A stretch of 22,396 nt of DNA from an uncultured Clostridium sp. (GCA_900552555.1 URZW01000023.1:1-22396), one strand, 5' to 3'; counted from the first letter of the stretch, positions 7,267-14,512 are shown. The notes: generated by a model not told the origin, from the sequence alone. Program-made: numbers and translations.

Positions 7267-8460
7267 ATGAGTTTTAAAAAATTATTGTTACAAAATGATA
7301 TGAAAAAACCAAAAATCAAACAAAAAAATGGAAAAATAACTATATATGTCAATTATAATGAAAAAGTTTTTGATGCAAAATCGTTAGAAGAATTTAGAAA
7401 AGAAATTAATTATATTTACGAAAATGATATAGAACTAATTTCAAATAAAAATTCAAATATTAGAATATTAATAAATACTGGATACTTTAAAGATAGAACA
7501 GTGGTGTTGATATTAGAATTAATAATATATTCTTTATGTTTGAAAGGAAATTTTAATATATATATTAATATTCGAGTTGAGGATAAGGAAAGCATAGCAT
7601 ATAATTTTTATTATTATTCTTTTTTAAAAGAAATAAATAGAAAACAAATAACAAATAAAAAATTTTGTATCATGTACGAAAAATTTTCTGGACGAATTTA
7701 TAAACAAGAAATTATTGGTGCGAATATTAGAAAAATAATTGACAAAAGTACGTATAAAGATGTGTATCAGCAGATGCATATGCAACAACGATTATCAAGT
7801 GATATTATGTCTATTTTATCGTTGATTGTTAATAACGAAGATATGATAGATGATGCTTGTGAAATAGTTGACGAGTTAATAGATAATATTTTATCACATA
7901 CAATCGGGTTTGGAATTGTAGATGTTGCAGCTGTAAAAGTGATTTCTAAAAAAGATAATGACGATTATATACATATTATGATAAATGTTATTAATATATC
8001 TGACAATTTCCTTTATACTAATATAAAAGAGACATACAGAAGAAATGTTAACAATTTTAAATTAAGAAGCAAAATTAAAGATTATTATGAAGCCCAAAGA
8101 GAATTTTTCTTAGATTCTAACTATTCGGAAAATATGTTTTTTATGGTATCTGCATTTCAAAGAGGTGTTTCTACAAGAAATAGAAATAAAATAGGAGGAA
8201 CAGGGCTTAATAAATCTATTATGAATTTTTCAAAAATGTCACAAAAAGATTTACCTGAGAACCAATCATATGTATACTCTAATAAAGATATTTTAATGTT
8301 TAATGAAAATATTTTAAGTAGTGAGTTAATTGGTGAAAATATTGCTTTTAATTACGAAAATGATTTTTCTAAAAAGCCTGATGAAATTTGTTTATCAAAT
8401 AGTACTTTTAATTTAAATGGAACAGCATATAATTTAATGTATGTGGTTAAGGAGGAATAA
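7267..8460 (+). CDS. GHKL (Bergerat-fold) ATPase, partner of a STAS-like protein
   Basis: A soluble protein of 397 residues. The C-terminal half holds a histidine-kinase-type ATP-binding domain: N box EIVDELIDNIL (about 199-209), a GFG turn soon after, and a glycine lid/G2 segment GVSTRNRNKIGGTGLNKS (about 301-318). The N-terminal half has no recognised sensor or phospho-His domain and no membrane helix, so this is not an ordinary sensor kinase. It is directly followed (3 bases) by a DUF4325 STAS-like gene, a pairing reminiscent of SpoIIAB/SpoIIAA partner switching, where the ATPase phosphorylates or sequesters the STAS protein. The start is ATG 7267 because AAGGTG (about 7253-7258) is correctly spaced for it; ATGs at 7261 and 7207 are less good. 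Role in stress response or defence is open. Confidence 0.62.
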   Translation: MSFKKLLLQNDMKKPKIKQKNGKITIYVNYNEKVFDAKSLEEFRKEINYIYENDIELISNKNSNIRILINTGYFKDRTVVLILELIIYSLCLKGNFNIYINIRVEDKESIAYNFYYYSFLKEINRKQITNKKFCIMYEKFSGRIYKQEIIGANIRKIIDKSTYKDVYQQMHMQQRLSSDIMSILSLIVNNEDMIDDACEIVDELIDNILSHTIGFGIVDVAAVKVISKKDNDDYIHIMINVINISDNFLYTNIKETYRRNVNNFKLRSKIKDYYEAQREFFLDSNYSENMFFMVSAFQRGVSTRNRNKIGGTGLNKSIMNFSKMSQKDLPENQSYVYSNKDILMFNENILSSELIGENIAFNYENDFSKKPDEICLSNSTFNLNGTAYNLMYVVKEE

Positions 8461-8463
8461 TCG

Positions 8464-8748
8464 ATGAATATAATTAAATTGAAGTTTGAACCTACTGCAA
8501 CAAGGGCTACTGGTAGCATGTATGGATATGCAACATATAATGATCAAATAAAACCAAAAATTAAAGAAGATGAAAAAAATGTAATAGTTTTTCCAGATAA
8601 CATTAAAGCGATTGGAATTTCTTTTGTTAGAGGAATGATGACAGATGAAGTAACAAAATATGGAAAACAAGGGGTTTTAGAGCACTTTGAATTTAAATCA
8701 AATAATGAAAATCTTGTAGGAAAAATTATCAAGAGTATTAATTTTTAA
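8464..8748 (+). CDS. STAS-like DUF4325 protein
   Basis: This 94-residue soluble protein has a central strand and helix, NVIVFPDNIKAIGISFVRGMM, followed by a YGKQGVLEHFEF segment and a closing NLVGKIIKSI helix. That matches the DUF4325 STAS-like pattern, in which the segment before the SFVRG helix corresponds to the phospho-acceptor loop of anti-sigma antagonists. Here that loop reads AIGIS and may keep one Ser. The ribosome site AAGGAGG (8449-8455) lies inside the end of the ATPase gene, so the two are tightly coupled. It probably acts as the target or switch partner of that ATPase. The fold is a reasoned match; the phosphorylation site is a guess. Confidence 0.6.
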   Translation: MNIIKLKFEPTATRATGSMYGYATYNDQIKPKIKEDEKNVIVFPDNIKAIGISFVRGMMTDEVTKYGKQGVLEHFEFKSNNENLVGKIIKSINF

Positions 8749-8754
8749 GTAATT

Positions 8755-9291
8755 ATGAATTTTGATGGGAATACTGTACAGCTCTTTTGTGCAATTTTAG
8801 GGGCTGTACTTGCTTACATGTTTGGTAGGTTTCAGCATAGAAAAGAGTACGAAGAAAATTTAAAAGCCCAAATATTTGGTGATTTATTAACTATTGATTT
8901 ACCGAATGCTTATGCTGAATTTATTGAAAATCCACAACAAGATTATAATTTTGAAAATTTTGAAAATAAATTATTAGAATTAAGAAAAAAGTGCTCTATA
9001 TTGCAAGTCAGCAATTACAAAAAATATTTAGAAATAAAAACTATTATTTTAGAAATAGATGAATTATCAGGAATGCAAGAAGAACAGATAATTGATGGGG
9101 TAAGACAACAAGTTAATATTACAGAAATCAATGTATTAAAAAAAAGAAAAAATGAAATCCATAAAAAAATGCTAAAATTATATAGATTTCTTGGTGTTGA
9201 TCATTATAGAAATGTTATGTATGTAGGTAAATTTAGAACTTTTGCTAGGTTTCTTTACGATATAGTATTTAATAGAAGACATTTTAATTAA
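8755..9291 (+). CDS. Single-pass membrane protein with coiled coil, third gene of the ATPase/STAS operon
   Basis: This 178-residue protein has one N-terminal membrane helix (TVQLFCAILGAVLAYMFGRF, about residues 7-26). The rest is charged, largely helical and rich in coiled-coil-like heptads, with a short basic end (FARFLYDIVFNRRHFN). It begins 6 bases after the STAS-like gene with no strong ribosome site, so translation is probably coupled. A membrane-anchored third member could be the effector controlled by the ATPase/STAS pair, since membrane effectors are common in bacterial switch and defence systems. I recognise no family; role unknown. Confidence 0.55.
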   Translation: MNFDGNTVQLFCAILGAVLAYMFGRFQHRKEYEENLKAQIFGDLLTIDLPNAYAEFIENPQQDYNFENFENKLLELRKKCSILQVSNYKKYLEIKTIILEIDELSGMQEEQIIDGVRQQVNITEINVLKKRKNEIHKKMLKLYRFLGVDHYRNVMYVGKFRTFARFLYDIVFNRRHFN

Positions 9292-9321
9292 TGGTAAATA
9301 TTATTGTATATAAATAAAATG

Positions 9322-9365
9322 AAAAAAAGTTGTAATAGTTGACTAAAGTGATTACAACTTTTTTT
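9322..9365. terminator. Strong bidirectional terminator
   Basis: A 15-bp perfect stem, AAAAAAAGTTGTAAT (9322-9336) with ATTACAACTTTTTTT (9351-9365), has a 14-base loop and T-runs on both strands. It closes the ATPase/STAS operon. From 9366 to 9629 I see only AT-rich sequence with no convincing gene or promoter. Confidence 0.85.
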
Positions 9366-9629
9366 ATTTTATAATAAATATTCAAATAACTTTATTATGT
9401 AAATTAAATTTAATTAGTAATAGATACACGTATATTTTTTTATGAGTTTTATATCATTTAATAAGTCACATTTATATATAATTTAAAGAATCTATAAATA
9501 AGGACTATTATTTTTAATTGTTATAGATTTTATGCAAATATTTCTAATTTATAGTTTTGGATTCATTATTTTAGAAAAAAATGAAATTATTATAGATAAG
9601 ATAGTTAAAAAAATGCTGTAAATTTTTAT

Positions 9630-10322
9630 ATGAATCATAAAGATTATTTGCAACCCTTTTTTATAGATGAAATAAAGAACTTTTTAATTGAAAATCAAGG
9701 TAATATTTTGAATAAAGTATCAAGTAAACTTATTGAGAAAGGAGAAAATATAAAAACAATAAAGGAAGAGATGGGAATTATATTAGATAATATTTCTAAC
9801 ATGCTTTATTTTGAAAGTGAGGAAGCTCAAAATATTGAGCAAATTCATAGTATTAAAACAGATATAAAAGATTTAATGGATTTATATTATGAAGGATTTG
9901 CCGATGCATTTGCAATGAAAGTGTTAGGTATAGATATTAATGATTTTATAAAATGTTTTAATGTAAATGGTAGTGGATCACTAAGAAAAACGAAAATAGA
10001 TAGCGATTATGATTTAGGGGAAATTCGAATTTTAATCCAGCAATATGATAAAAATAGTAATAATGAGCCAGATAAAACTACAAAGGAAAATGATAGTGAT
10101 GAGCATTTCTATCTTGATAAAATTAGATATGATTTTATCAGAATCGGTGATATTTTAGCACCTTGTCAAGAATATATTAATGATTGCAAAAATGCTATTC
10201 AAAAAGAAATAGACGATGATAAAAATAAAATAGGTATTCAGAACATACAGGATATATATAAAGTAATAAAAGATGATGCAATAAATATTAATGAAAAAAT
10301 AGATGATTTTCTAAATTTGTAG
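9630..10322 (+). CDS. Orphan hypothetical protein, possibly a 3' gene fragment
   Basis: This 230-residue acidic, helical protein has no signal or membrane segment. The most distinctive stretch is LMDLYYEGFADAFAMKVLGIDIND (about residues 82-105). Its E-x-x-A-D layout recalls the third-ligand helix of larger zinc metallopeptidase-like proteins, but no HExxH motif is present in the frame. There is no ribosome site before ATG 9630, and the 260 bases upstream are non-coding. This suggests either a 5'-truncated gene or a start lost by rearrangement. It is followed by its own terminator hairpin at 10376. Function unknown; the metallopeptidase-remnant idea is weak. Confidence 0.5.
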   Translation: MNHKDYLQPFFIDEIKNFLIENQGNILNKVSSKLIEKGENIKTIKEEMGIILDNISNMLYFESEEAQNIEQIHSIKTDIKDLMDLYYEGFADAFAMKVLGIDINDFIKCFNVNGSGSLRKTKIDSDYDLGEIRILIQQYDKNSNNEPDKTTKENDSDEHFYLDKIRYDFIRIGDILAPCQEYINDCKNAIQKEIDDDKNKIGIQNIQDIYKVIKDDAININEKIDDFLNL

Positions 10323-10375
10323 TTCATTAATAAAACTAGTTTTTGCTGAGTAGAGAGTTCACTTATTAAATTGCT

Positions 10376-10399
10376 CCTATATTGAAAATATAGGTTTTG
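10376..10399 (+). terminator. Terminator of the orphan gene
   Basis: CCTATATT (10376-10383) and AATATAGG (10387-10394) form a perfect 8-bp stem with a 3-base loop, followed by TTTTG. Confidence 0.6.
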
Positions 10400-10422
10400 T
10401 GAAAATTAACAAGTTATTTTGA

Positions 10423-10470
10423 AAGAGGCTGTACAAATTAAACTTACGATATTGTACAGCCTTTTCTTTT
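10423..10470 (+). terminator. Strong terminator hairpin
   Basis: AGGCTGTACAA (10426-10436) pairs perfectly with TTGTACAGCCT (10452-10462), followed by TTTCTTTT. It is GC-richer than its surroundings and marks the right limit of the plus-strand cargo. Confidence 0.75.
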
Positions 10471-10482
10471 ACAAAATAAAAT

Positions 10483-10532
10483 ATGGATAACCAAATAATT
10501 TAGGGGAAAAGCCAAATTATTTGATTACCCAT
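10483..10532. terminator. Long stem-loop, probable terminator of the minus-strand agr1 operon
   Basis: A 19-bp stem with two mismatches pairs 10483-10501 with 10514-10532 across a 12-base loop. On the minus strand a T-rich stretch follows, so it may end transcripts coming from the agr1 operon. A structured RNA is an alternative. Confidence 0.5.
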
Positions 10533-10664
10533 TTTATTAACATTATTTTTTTATATTTAAATATTGAGAAATCTTATTATAATTTTTCTAATATTTATAA
10601 GAAACTTTTAGTACAAATAGTTAAGAATGAACATTTCATGTTTTTACATATGTTATTGCTTATT

Positions 10665-10712
10665 AATTAATATCCTGTCGAGATACAAATGATGTATTCG
10701 GTAATATTAATT
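10665..10712. repeat. Extended interrupted inverted repeat after the membrane-protein gene
   Basis: The outer arms AATTAATAT (10665-10673) and ATATTAATT (10704-10712) enclose inner arms CGAGATACA (10679-10687) and TGTATTCG (10693-10700), with a one-base bulge. It sits 11 bases past the stop of the minus-strand membrane-protein gene. It may be a terminator or processing structure, or a recombination scar. Confidence 0.35.
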
Positions 10713-10722
10713 GTTTTTTGTT

Positions 10723-11754
10723 TTATTTATTGATATTATTTATTTCAAATTTTTGCTCAGTTACCTCAAGATTGTCTATATCAATGAATTTGTATCCTTT
10801 TAAAATTTTAATCTCATTATCTGACGTATCATTTACGTAAGCAATAGCAACGTATTTTTTATCAGTTGTTTCAAATAATAAATAACCATCTGCATTGGAA
10901 TTAGAATTGTAATTGATGTTTGATTCTATTTTTGTAAATAAATCTTGCTCTTTCAAAATATTAGTACCTATACTTCTTAGATCAAAAGCAAAAGTAATAG
11001 CAAATAATACGTAAAAAATGATAACAGTAAGAATTATCATACATATTGGGCTATCCATTTTTTTTATAAATTCATTGATTCGAGAAGGGCTATTATTTAC
11101 GTTATTATTAAAAGTTGTATCTTTACGTAAAAACATTTGTGTTACGGGAATAAGAGACATTATTAATGTAAAATATACAAGTAATAAACTAAAGGATAAA
11201 TCTTCAAAAACTATTAAAAAACAAGTAAAATGTATTATTCCAACCACAACTGCAGCAATAGTATATGATTTTTTACTAAATTTACTAGTATTTTCTTTTT
11301 TATATATGAAATATAAAGCTATTCCAGAAATAATAGCAGCAATAATAATTGGAATTAAACTTAAAAGTAATTCAACTTGGTTACCTTCAGATACAAGAAA
11401 ACAAGTATAAATTATTGAAATAACGAATAGTATTTGAAAACAATAAAGAAACTTTATGAAAAATACTAGTAAGCTTGATGGAATATTATCTTTAGTTTGT
11501 TTTACAAAGATAGTTATAAAAAATATACTAATTATAAAAGGAATTGATATCTGAAATAGTGCGGAAGAAATTGATATCGAAAGTGTGATATTGTTGATAT
11601 ACAGTCCTTCAGAGTAACCTTTTTCAAATTGTCCTTTAACAATGGTAAATAAAAATGTTAAAACAACAATAATTGATGAAATAATAGAAATAGCAGAGCT
11701 AGTATCAATTTCATCTATCATTTTATTAAATCTATTTTTAATTTTAGTAAGCAT
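10723..11754 (-). CDS. Multi-pass membrane protein at the end of the agr1 operon
   Basis: This 343-residue protein has about seven hydrophobic segments (about 20-39, 56-84, 93-121, 126-151, 164-187, 190-210, 236-258). A C-terminal soluble domain of about 80 residues follows (beginning DLRSIGTNILKEQD, with strands DGYLLFETTDKKYVAIAYV). The ribosome site GGAGGTAATTAAC before the ATG is strong, and the gene follows agrB1 by 35 bases on the same strand, so it is probably co-transcribed with the quorum-sensing genes. It has no ATPase, protease or known transporter motif. It could be the effector or the self-protection gene of unit 1, but I recognise no family. Confidence 0.6.
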   Translation of the reverse strand: MLTKIKNRFNKMIDEIDTSSAISIISSIIVVLTFLFTIVKGQFEKGYSEGLYINNITLSISISSALFQISIPFIISIFFITIFVKQTKDNIPSSLLVFFIKFLYCFQILFVISIIYTCFLVSEGNQVELLLSLIPIIIAAIISGIALYFIYKKENTSKFSKKSYTIAAVVVGIIHFTCFLIVFEDLSFSLLLVYFTLIMSLIPVTQMFLRKDTTFNNNVNNSPSRINEFIKKMDSPICMIILTVIIFYVLFAITFAFDLRSIGTNILKEQDLFTKIESNINYNSNSNADGYLLFETTDKKYVAIAYVNDTSDNEIKILKGYKFIDIDNLEVTEQKFEINNINK

Positions 11755-11789
11755 GTTAATTACCTCCTTTTTATTACATAAATATATTC

Positions 11790-12293
11790 TTAAATAATAA
11801 ATTTATCTTTAAATATTATTTTATAAGTTACAGACAATGAATTTAATAGATAAGCAATATTTAATATTTTTAGAAATTTAATTGGTAAAACTAACTGTAA
11901 AAGAAAAAATATTAACCACAAGCTATAAAAAGAAAAATTGGTATCCAAATATTTGATTTGAAAAATCATCAAGCAACAATTCATTATAATAATGTAAGAA
12001 TATGCATTTAGATGGTATAACAATATAGCAAATAAGAAGATTAAATCTGATACAATCAAACATCTAAATGGTGTGCTACAATGAGCGCCTCCTATTAAAA
12101 TACGATATGGAGTCCAAAATAGAATAAACAAATAAAAAAAATCAAGATGATGTAATAAAAAACTTAAAAATAAAAATGATATAATTACAGAACTATTAAA
12201 TATTATTACAAATAGACCGTATTCATATATATCCCTATCAGAATGTTTTATAATATTTTTTTTGATAAATAAATTAATAATATTAGAAATCAT
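11790..12293 (-). CDS. agrB: AgrB-like membrane endopeptidase, unit 1
   Basis: AgrB cuts the AgrD precursor and forms the cyclic signal. The active-site motif is plain: GGAHCSTPFRC carries His71 and Cys78, seven residues apart, as in S. aureus AgrB (His77/Cys84). Conserved Arg and Gly residues (YRILIGG) precede it. The protein has four to six membrane segments and 167 residues, slightly shorter than the usual 190-200. Its start overlaps the end of agrC1 by 11 bases and no ribosome site is visible, so translation is probably coupled. The cognate precursor should be agrD1, four genes upstream in transcription order. Confidence 0.85.
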   Translation of the reverse strand: MISNIINLFIKKNIIKHSDRDIYEYGLFVIIFNSSVIISFLFLSFLLHHLDFFYLFILFWTPYRILIGGAHCSTPFRCLIVSDLIFLFAILLYHLNAYSYIIIMNCCLMIFQIKYLDTNFSFYSLWLIFFLLQLVLPIKFLKILNIAYLLNSLSVTYKIIFKDKFII

Positions 12294-13500
12294 GAGAATC
12301 TAGACTTTCGTTATATTTTATAATTAGTAACTTATTTAAGGGATGAATAACTATTTTTAAGTCATTTTGATTTTGAAAACTTTCAATTATTTTATTTTGA
12401 ATTGATGGGGATGTTAAAATTATAAATTTGACTTCCAGTATTTTAGAGGTGTCTTCTATTAAAAATAACTCAACCTCGTTGGCATATCCACATACTAGTT
12501 TTAAAATTGTTATAATTTTATTAATAAGTACTAAGTCATTATATGATTGATTTTTAGAAATAAATGCACAAATTTTTAGTTGTTTATGTTGATGAGATAG
12601 GAAATCTATTTCCAAATTTAGCATAAAATCAAATAATTCATTATTAGTATTTATTACGTGGGAATTATTTGTAATTAGATTTTTATATGATTTTATTTTT
12701 AACATTGCATCATCGAATTTTTGATCTTCTAGATCAAATTCAATAGATTGAAGCATATAATTCATTCTATGTTCAATATTTTCAACTTCATATTTTATTG
12801 ATTTAATATTTTTTAAATTCTCATTTATATATTCTTCTCGTTGTTTTTTTAACCTATTTTTATATAATGTGTTATTCATATTAATCATTTGATTAAATAT
12901 AAAACAAAACGATAAAAATAAAAGTACGAAACATATAAATATTATGTTTGCTGAATTACTCTCATTGCTATATATAACATCTGACATAAAATAGTATTCC
13001 ATTAAAAGAATTACAAAAAGTTCAAAAATTAAAAAATAATTCATTTTTAAATTATCTGTTTTAGATAATAAAAGTGGTCTTTTTTTTAAAGAAATAGATG
13101 AAAGAATTAGAAATATAATTTTTGAAAAAATGATTTCTATAGTAAATACACTGGTATTAAGAAAAATTTTGTTTGGTGTTGTTTTTAATAATAAAGAGAA
13201 CGTTAAAATTGAAAAGTAAACAGATATAAATAGTAATATATTAAAAAATAAGGAGATCATAATATCTTGACTAGAAAATTTTTTATTAAAAAAATATAAG
13301 CTACACCACAATACAATTTGGATAAGTGCTGTTTGAGTAAATCCATATACATTCAGCGTTGATAGCATTACACTAATTATTGTATTAATAACCGTAGCAA
13401 TAATTATTATATATTTTTTATTTTCTTGTTTAAGATATGTAGTTATAAAATAACTTAGTAAAAAATTTTCAAAAAAGTCATTGATTATTTCGAATAACAT
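12283..13500 (-). CDS. agrC: AgrC-like sensor kinase with degenerate ATP-binding domain, unit 1
   Basis: This 405-residue protein has six or seven N-terminal membrane helices (to about residue 205) and a cytoplasmic helical domain. The phospho-His candidate is His244 in NIEHRMNYML, matching the AgrC RHDYxN region. Downstream helices (FDDAMLKIKSYKNLI, NNELFDFMLNLEIDF) follow the AgrC pattern. Where the N box (DNAIEA) and glycine-rich G box should be, the sequence reads INKIITILKLVCGYANEVELF and then NKIIESFQNQNDLKIVIHPLNK; neither motif is recognisable. It may be a pseudokinase, bind ATP in a diverged way, or work with another kinase. A ribosome site (AAAGGAGA) precedes the ATG, only 3 bases after agrA1. 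Membrane sensor of the agrD1 signal is the expected role. Confidence 0.78.
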   Translation of the reverse strand: MLFEIINDFFENFLLSYFITTYLKQENKKYIIIIATVINTIISVMLSTLNVYGFTQTALIQIVLWCSLYFFNKKFSSQDIMISLFFNILLFISVYFSILTFSLLLKTTPNKIFLNTSVFTIEIIFSKIIFLILSSISLKKRPLLLSKTDNLKMNYFLIFELFVILLMEYYFMSDVIYSNESNSANIIFICFVLLFLSFCFIFNQMINMNNTLYKNRLKKQREEYINENLKNIKSIKYEVENIEHRMNYMLQSIEFDLEDQKFDDAMLKIKSYKNLITNNSHVINTNNELFDFMLNLEIDFLSHQHKQLKICAFISKNQSYNDLVLINKIITILKLVCGYANEVELFLIEDTSKILEVKFIILTSPSIQNKIIESFQNQNDLKIVIHPLNKLLIIKYNESLDSHDF

Positions 13501-13503
13501 AAT

Positions 13504-14193
13504 TTATTCTCCTTTAAAAATAAAAGTGTTAAAAGCATCATTAAAATTTTTTTTAAATGTTCGACCAATTTTAAATGTTTTTTTATTATCTAATGTGACA
13601 GTATTCTTTTTGTCAAAAGAAATATGTAAAATATTTATAACCGTTTTTCTATTGATTTGAATTAAATTCTGAGAATGTATTTCCTCCTGAGTATCTTTTA
13701 ATGACTTGTAGATATGATATTGATTTAAATTGGTATAAATAGTTGTTAAATGATCAGATGTTTCTAAATATAAAATGTCATCAACTAGAATGCTTACTAT
13801 TTCTGAATTATATTTAAATTTATAATATTCCTTTTCTATATAACAGTCTTCAAGTAATGTAAATGCTATGGATAAATCTTTATCTAAATTCGTTTTTCTA
13901 ATAAAATAAAAAGGTTGAATTGTGATTGCACTGAATACTAAATCAACATGAGAAGTAATAAAAATTATTTTAGCAAGTGAATTTGTTGATTTTATTTTTT
14001 TTGCTATATTAATTCCATTTGATGATGGCATATCTATATCTAAAAAATAGATATCATATTTTTTTGAAAAAAGTAAAGAGCAGCTTGTAAAAGTATCAAT
14101 AGAAATACTAAATAAATTTCTAGAATATTGCTTTATTTTTTTTTCAATATTATTTAAAAAATATAAATCATCATCAATTATTGCTATGTTCAT
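13504..14193 (-). CDS. agrA: AgrA-like response regulator (LytTR), unit 1
   Basis: A receiver domain occupies residues 1-125: acidic pocket IIDDD (5-9), phospho-acceptor Asp52 in FLDIDMPSSNG, and the conserved Thr/Ser and Lys in FITSH and FIRKTN. A LytTR DNA-binding domain follows (about 130-229), with SDHLTTIYT and LIQINRKTVINILHI-type strands. The 229-residue length is normal for AgrA. The start is preceded by TTTTGGAGGTAC. It follows a large hairpin after agrD1. LytTR regulators bind direct repeats of about 9 bp spaced near two helical turns; the ATTACGT pair upstream of agrD1 (14447-14477) is the best candidate site. Confidence 0.88.
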   Translation of the reverse strand: MNIAIIDDDLYFLNNIEKKIKQYSRNLFSISIDTFTSCSLLFSKKYDIYFLDIDMPSSNGINIAKKIKSTNSLAKIIFITSHVDLVFSAITIQPFYFIRKTNLDKDLSIAFTLLEDCYIEKEYYKFKYNSEIVSILVDDILYLETSDHLTTIYTNLNQYHIYKSLKDTQEEIHSQNLIQINRKTVINILHISFDKKNTVTLDNKKTFKIGRTFKKNFNDAFNTFIFKGE

Positions 14194-14209
14194 TTTGTAC
14201 CTCCAAAAG

Positions 14210-14244
14210 AATTATTTTATACTATCATATAGTATAAAATAATT
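14210..14244. promoter_or_regulatory. Perfect 16-bp inverted repeat between agrD1 and agrA1
   Basis: AATTATTTTATACTAT (14210-14225) and ATAGTATAAAATAATT (14229-14244) are perfect inverted repeats with a 3-base loop, a very stable hairpin for such AT-rich DNA. On the minus strand it lies 28 bases after the agrD1 stop, and TTTT then the agrA1 ribosome site follow it. It may act as an attenuator or mRNA-stabilising stem giving more agrD1 than agrACB transcript. Confidence 0.6.
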
Positions 14245-14272
14245 AATTAGAAAATAATAGCATTATACTTTA

Positions 14273-14392
14273 TTATTTTTTTAATCTAGATGGAGCATTG
14301 GGTTGAAAATGTACAATTTGAGATGGTGTGTTTGCAGAAAATTTTGCGACAGAAAATACAAATATACTAATTAAATATAAAATTTTTTTCAT
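14273..14392 (-). CDS. agrD: AgrD-like signal precursor 1, serine-type (39 residues)
   Basis: This short reading frame has a perfect ribosome site (AGGAGG at 14399-14404, seven bases before the ATG). The protein has a hydrophobic, positively charged N-terminal leader (MKKILYLISIFVFSVAKFSA) and then a core and tail, SQIVHFQPNAPSRLKK. In known AgrD proteins the ring is a Cys plus four residues, followed by a tail such as YEPKSP in Listeria or HQPEEP in C. perfringens. Here SQIVH precedes FQPNAP, so a Ser replaces Cys and a lactone ring of five residues is predicted. No cysteine exists in the peptide. It is the first gene of the minus-strand agr1 operon, followed by agrA1. The precursor role is well supported by context; the ring boundaries are inferred. 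Confidence 0.75.
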   Translation of the reverse strand: MKKILYLISIFVFSVAKFSANTPSQIVHFQPNAPSRLKK

Positions 14393-14412
14393 TTTTTTAC
14401 CTCCTTTTCCAA

Positions 14413-14438
14413 AATATAACAAAATATATATTTTGTTA
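14413..14438. promoter_or_regulatory. agrD1 promoter region with 22-bp perfect palindrome
   Basis: TAACAAAATAT (14417-14427) is followed directly by its reverse complement (14428-14438). The palindrome overlaps a minus-strand -10-like TATATT (14413-14418) that sits about 29 bp from the nearest ATTACGT box. A dimeric repressor at this site would block agrD1; the divergent XRE regulator is the obvious candidate. The palindrome is seen; the binding protein is inferred. Confidence 0.5.
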
Positions 14439-14446
14439 GAAAATAA

Positions 14447-14477
14447 ATTACGTAAATAAAAATCATATTACGTGAAT
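14447..14477. promoter_or_regulatory. Paired ATTACGT boxes (20-bp period), candidate AgrA1 site
   Basis: ATTACGTAAAT (14447-14457) and ATTACGTGAAT (14467-14477) are direct repeats 20 bp apart, the geometry expected for a LytTR dimer. They lie between divergent agrD1 and the XRE gene. From the pair, the XRE -10 (TATAAT, 14507) is about 29 bp away on one side, and the agrD1 -10-like TATATT (14418) is about 29 bp away on the other. The ACGT core is itself symmetric, so one pair may serve both promoters. Confidence 0.6.
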
Positions 14478-14483
14478 TTGTAC

Positions 14484-14512
14484 TTTAAGAGAGTATGACT
14501 CTCATCTATAAT
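14484..14512 (+). promoter_or_regulatory. Promoter and operator of the XRE gene
   Basis: The -10 is TATAAT (14507-14512) and the -35 is weak (TTTAAG, 14484-14489, 17-bp spacing), as expected for an activated promoter. GAGAGT (14489-14494) and ACTCTC (14498-14503) form an inverted repeat in the spacer, a likely autoregulatory operator. The in-frame ATG at 14511 overlaps the -10 and cannot be the start. Confidence 0.5.

Noticed and set aside
9532..9621. 29-residue frame starting at 9532
   Set aside because: No ribosome site, low-complexity AT-rich sequence and no context.
10821..11140. Scattered ACGTA motifs inside the membrane-protein gene
   Set aside because: They have no fixed period, lie in coding sequence and are not near promoters, so they are not counted as AgrA1 boxes.
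11018..11410. Plus-strand 130-residue reading frame with hydrophobic content
   Set aside because: It lies wholly antisense to the minus-strand membrane-protein gene, which has a strong ribosome site and operon context; the hydrophobic look mirrors the complementary codons.
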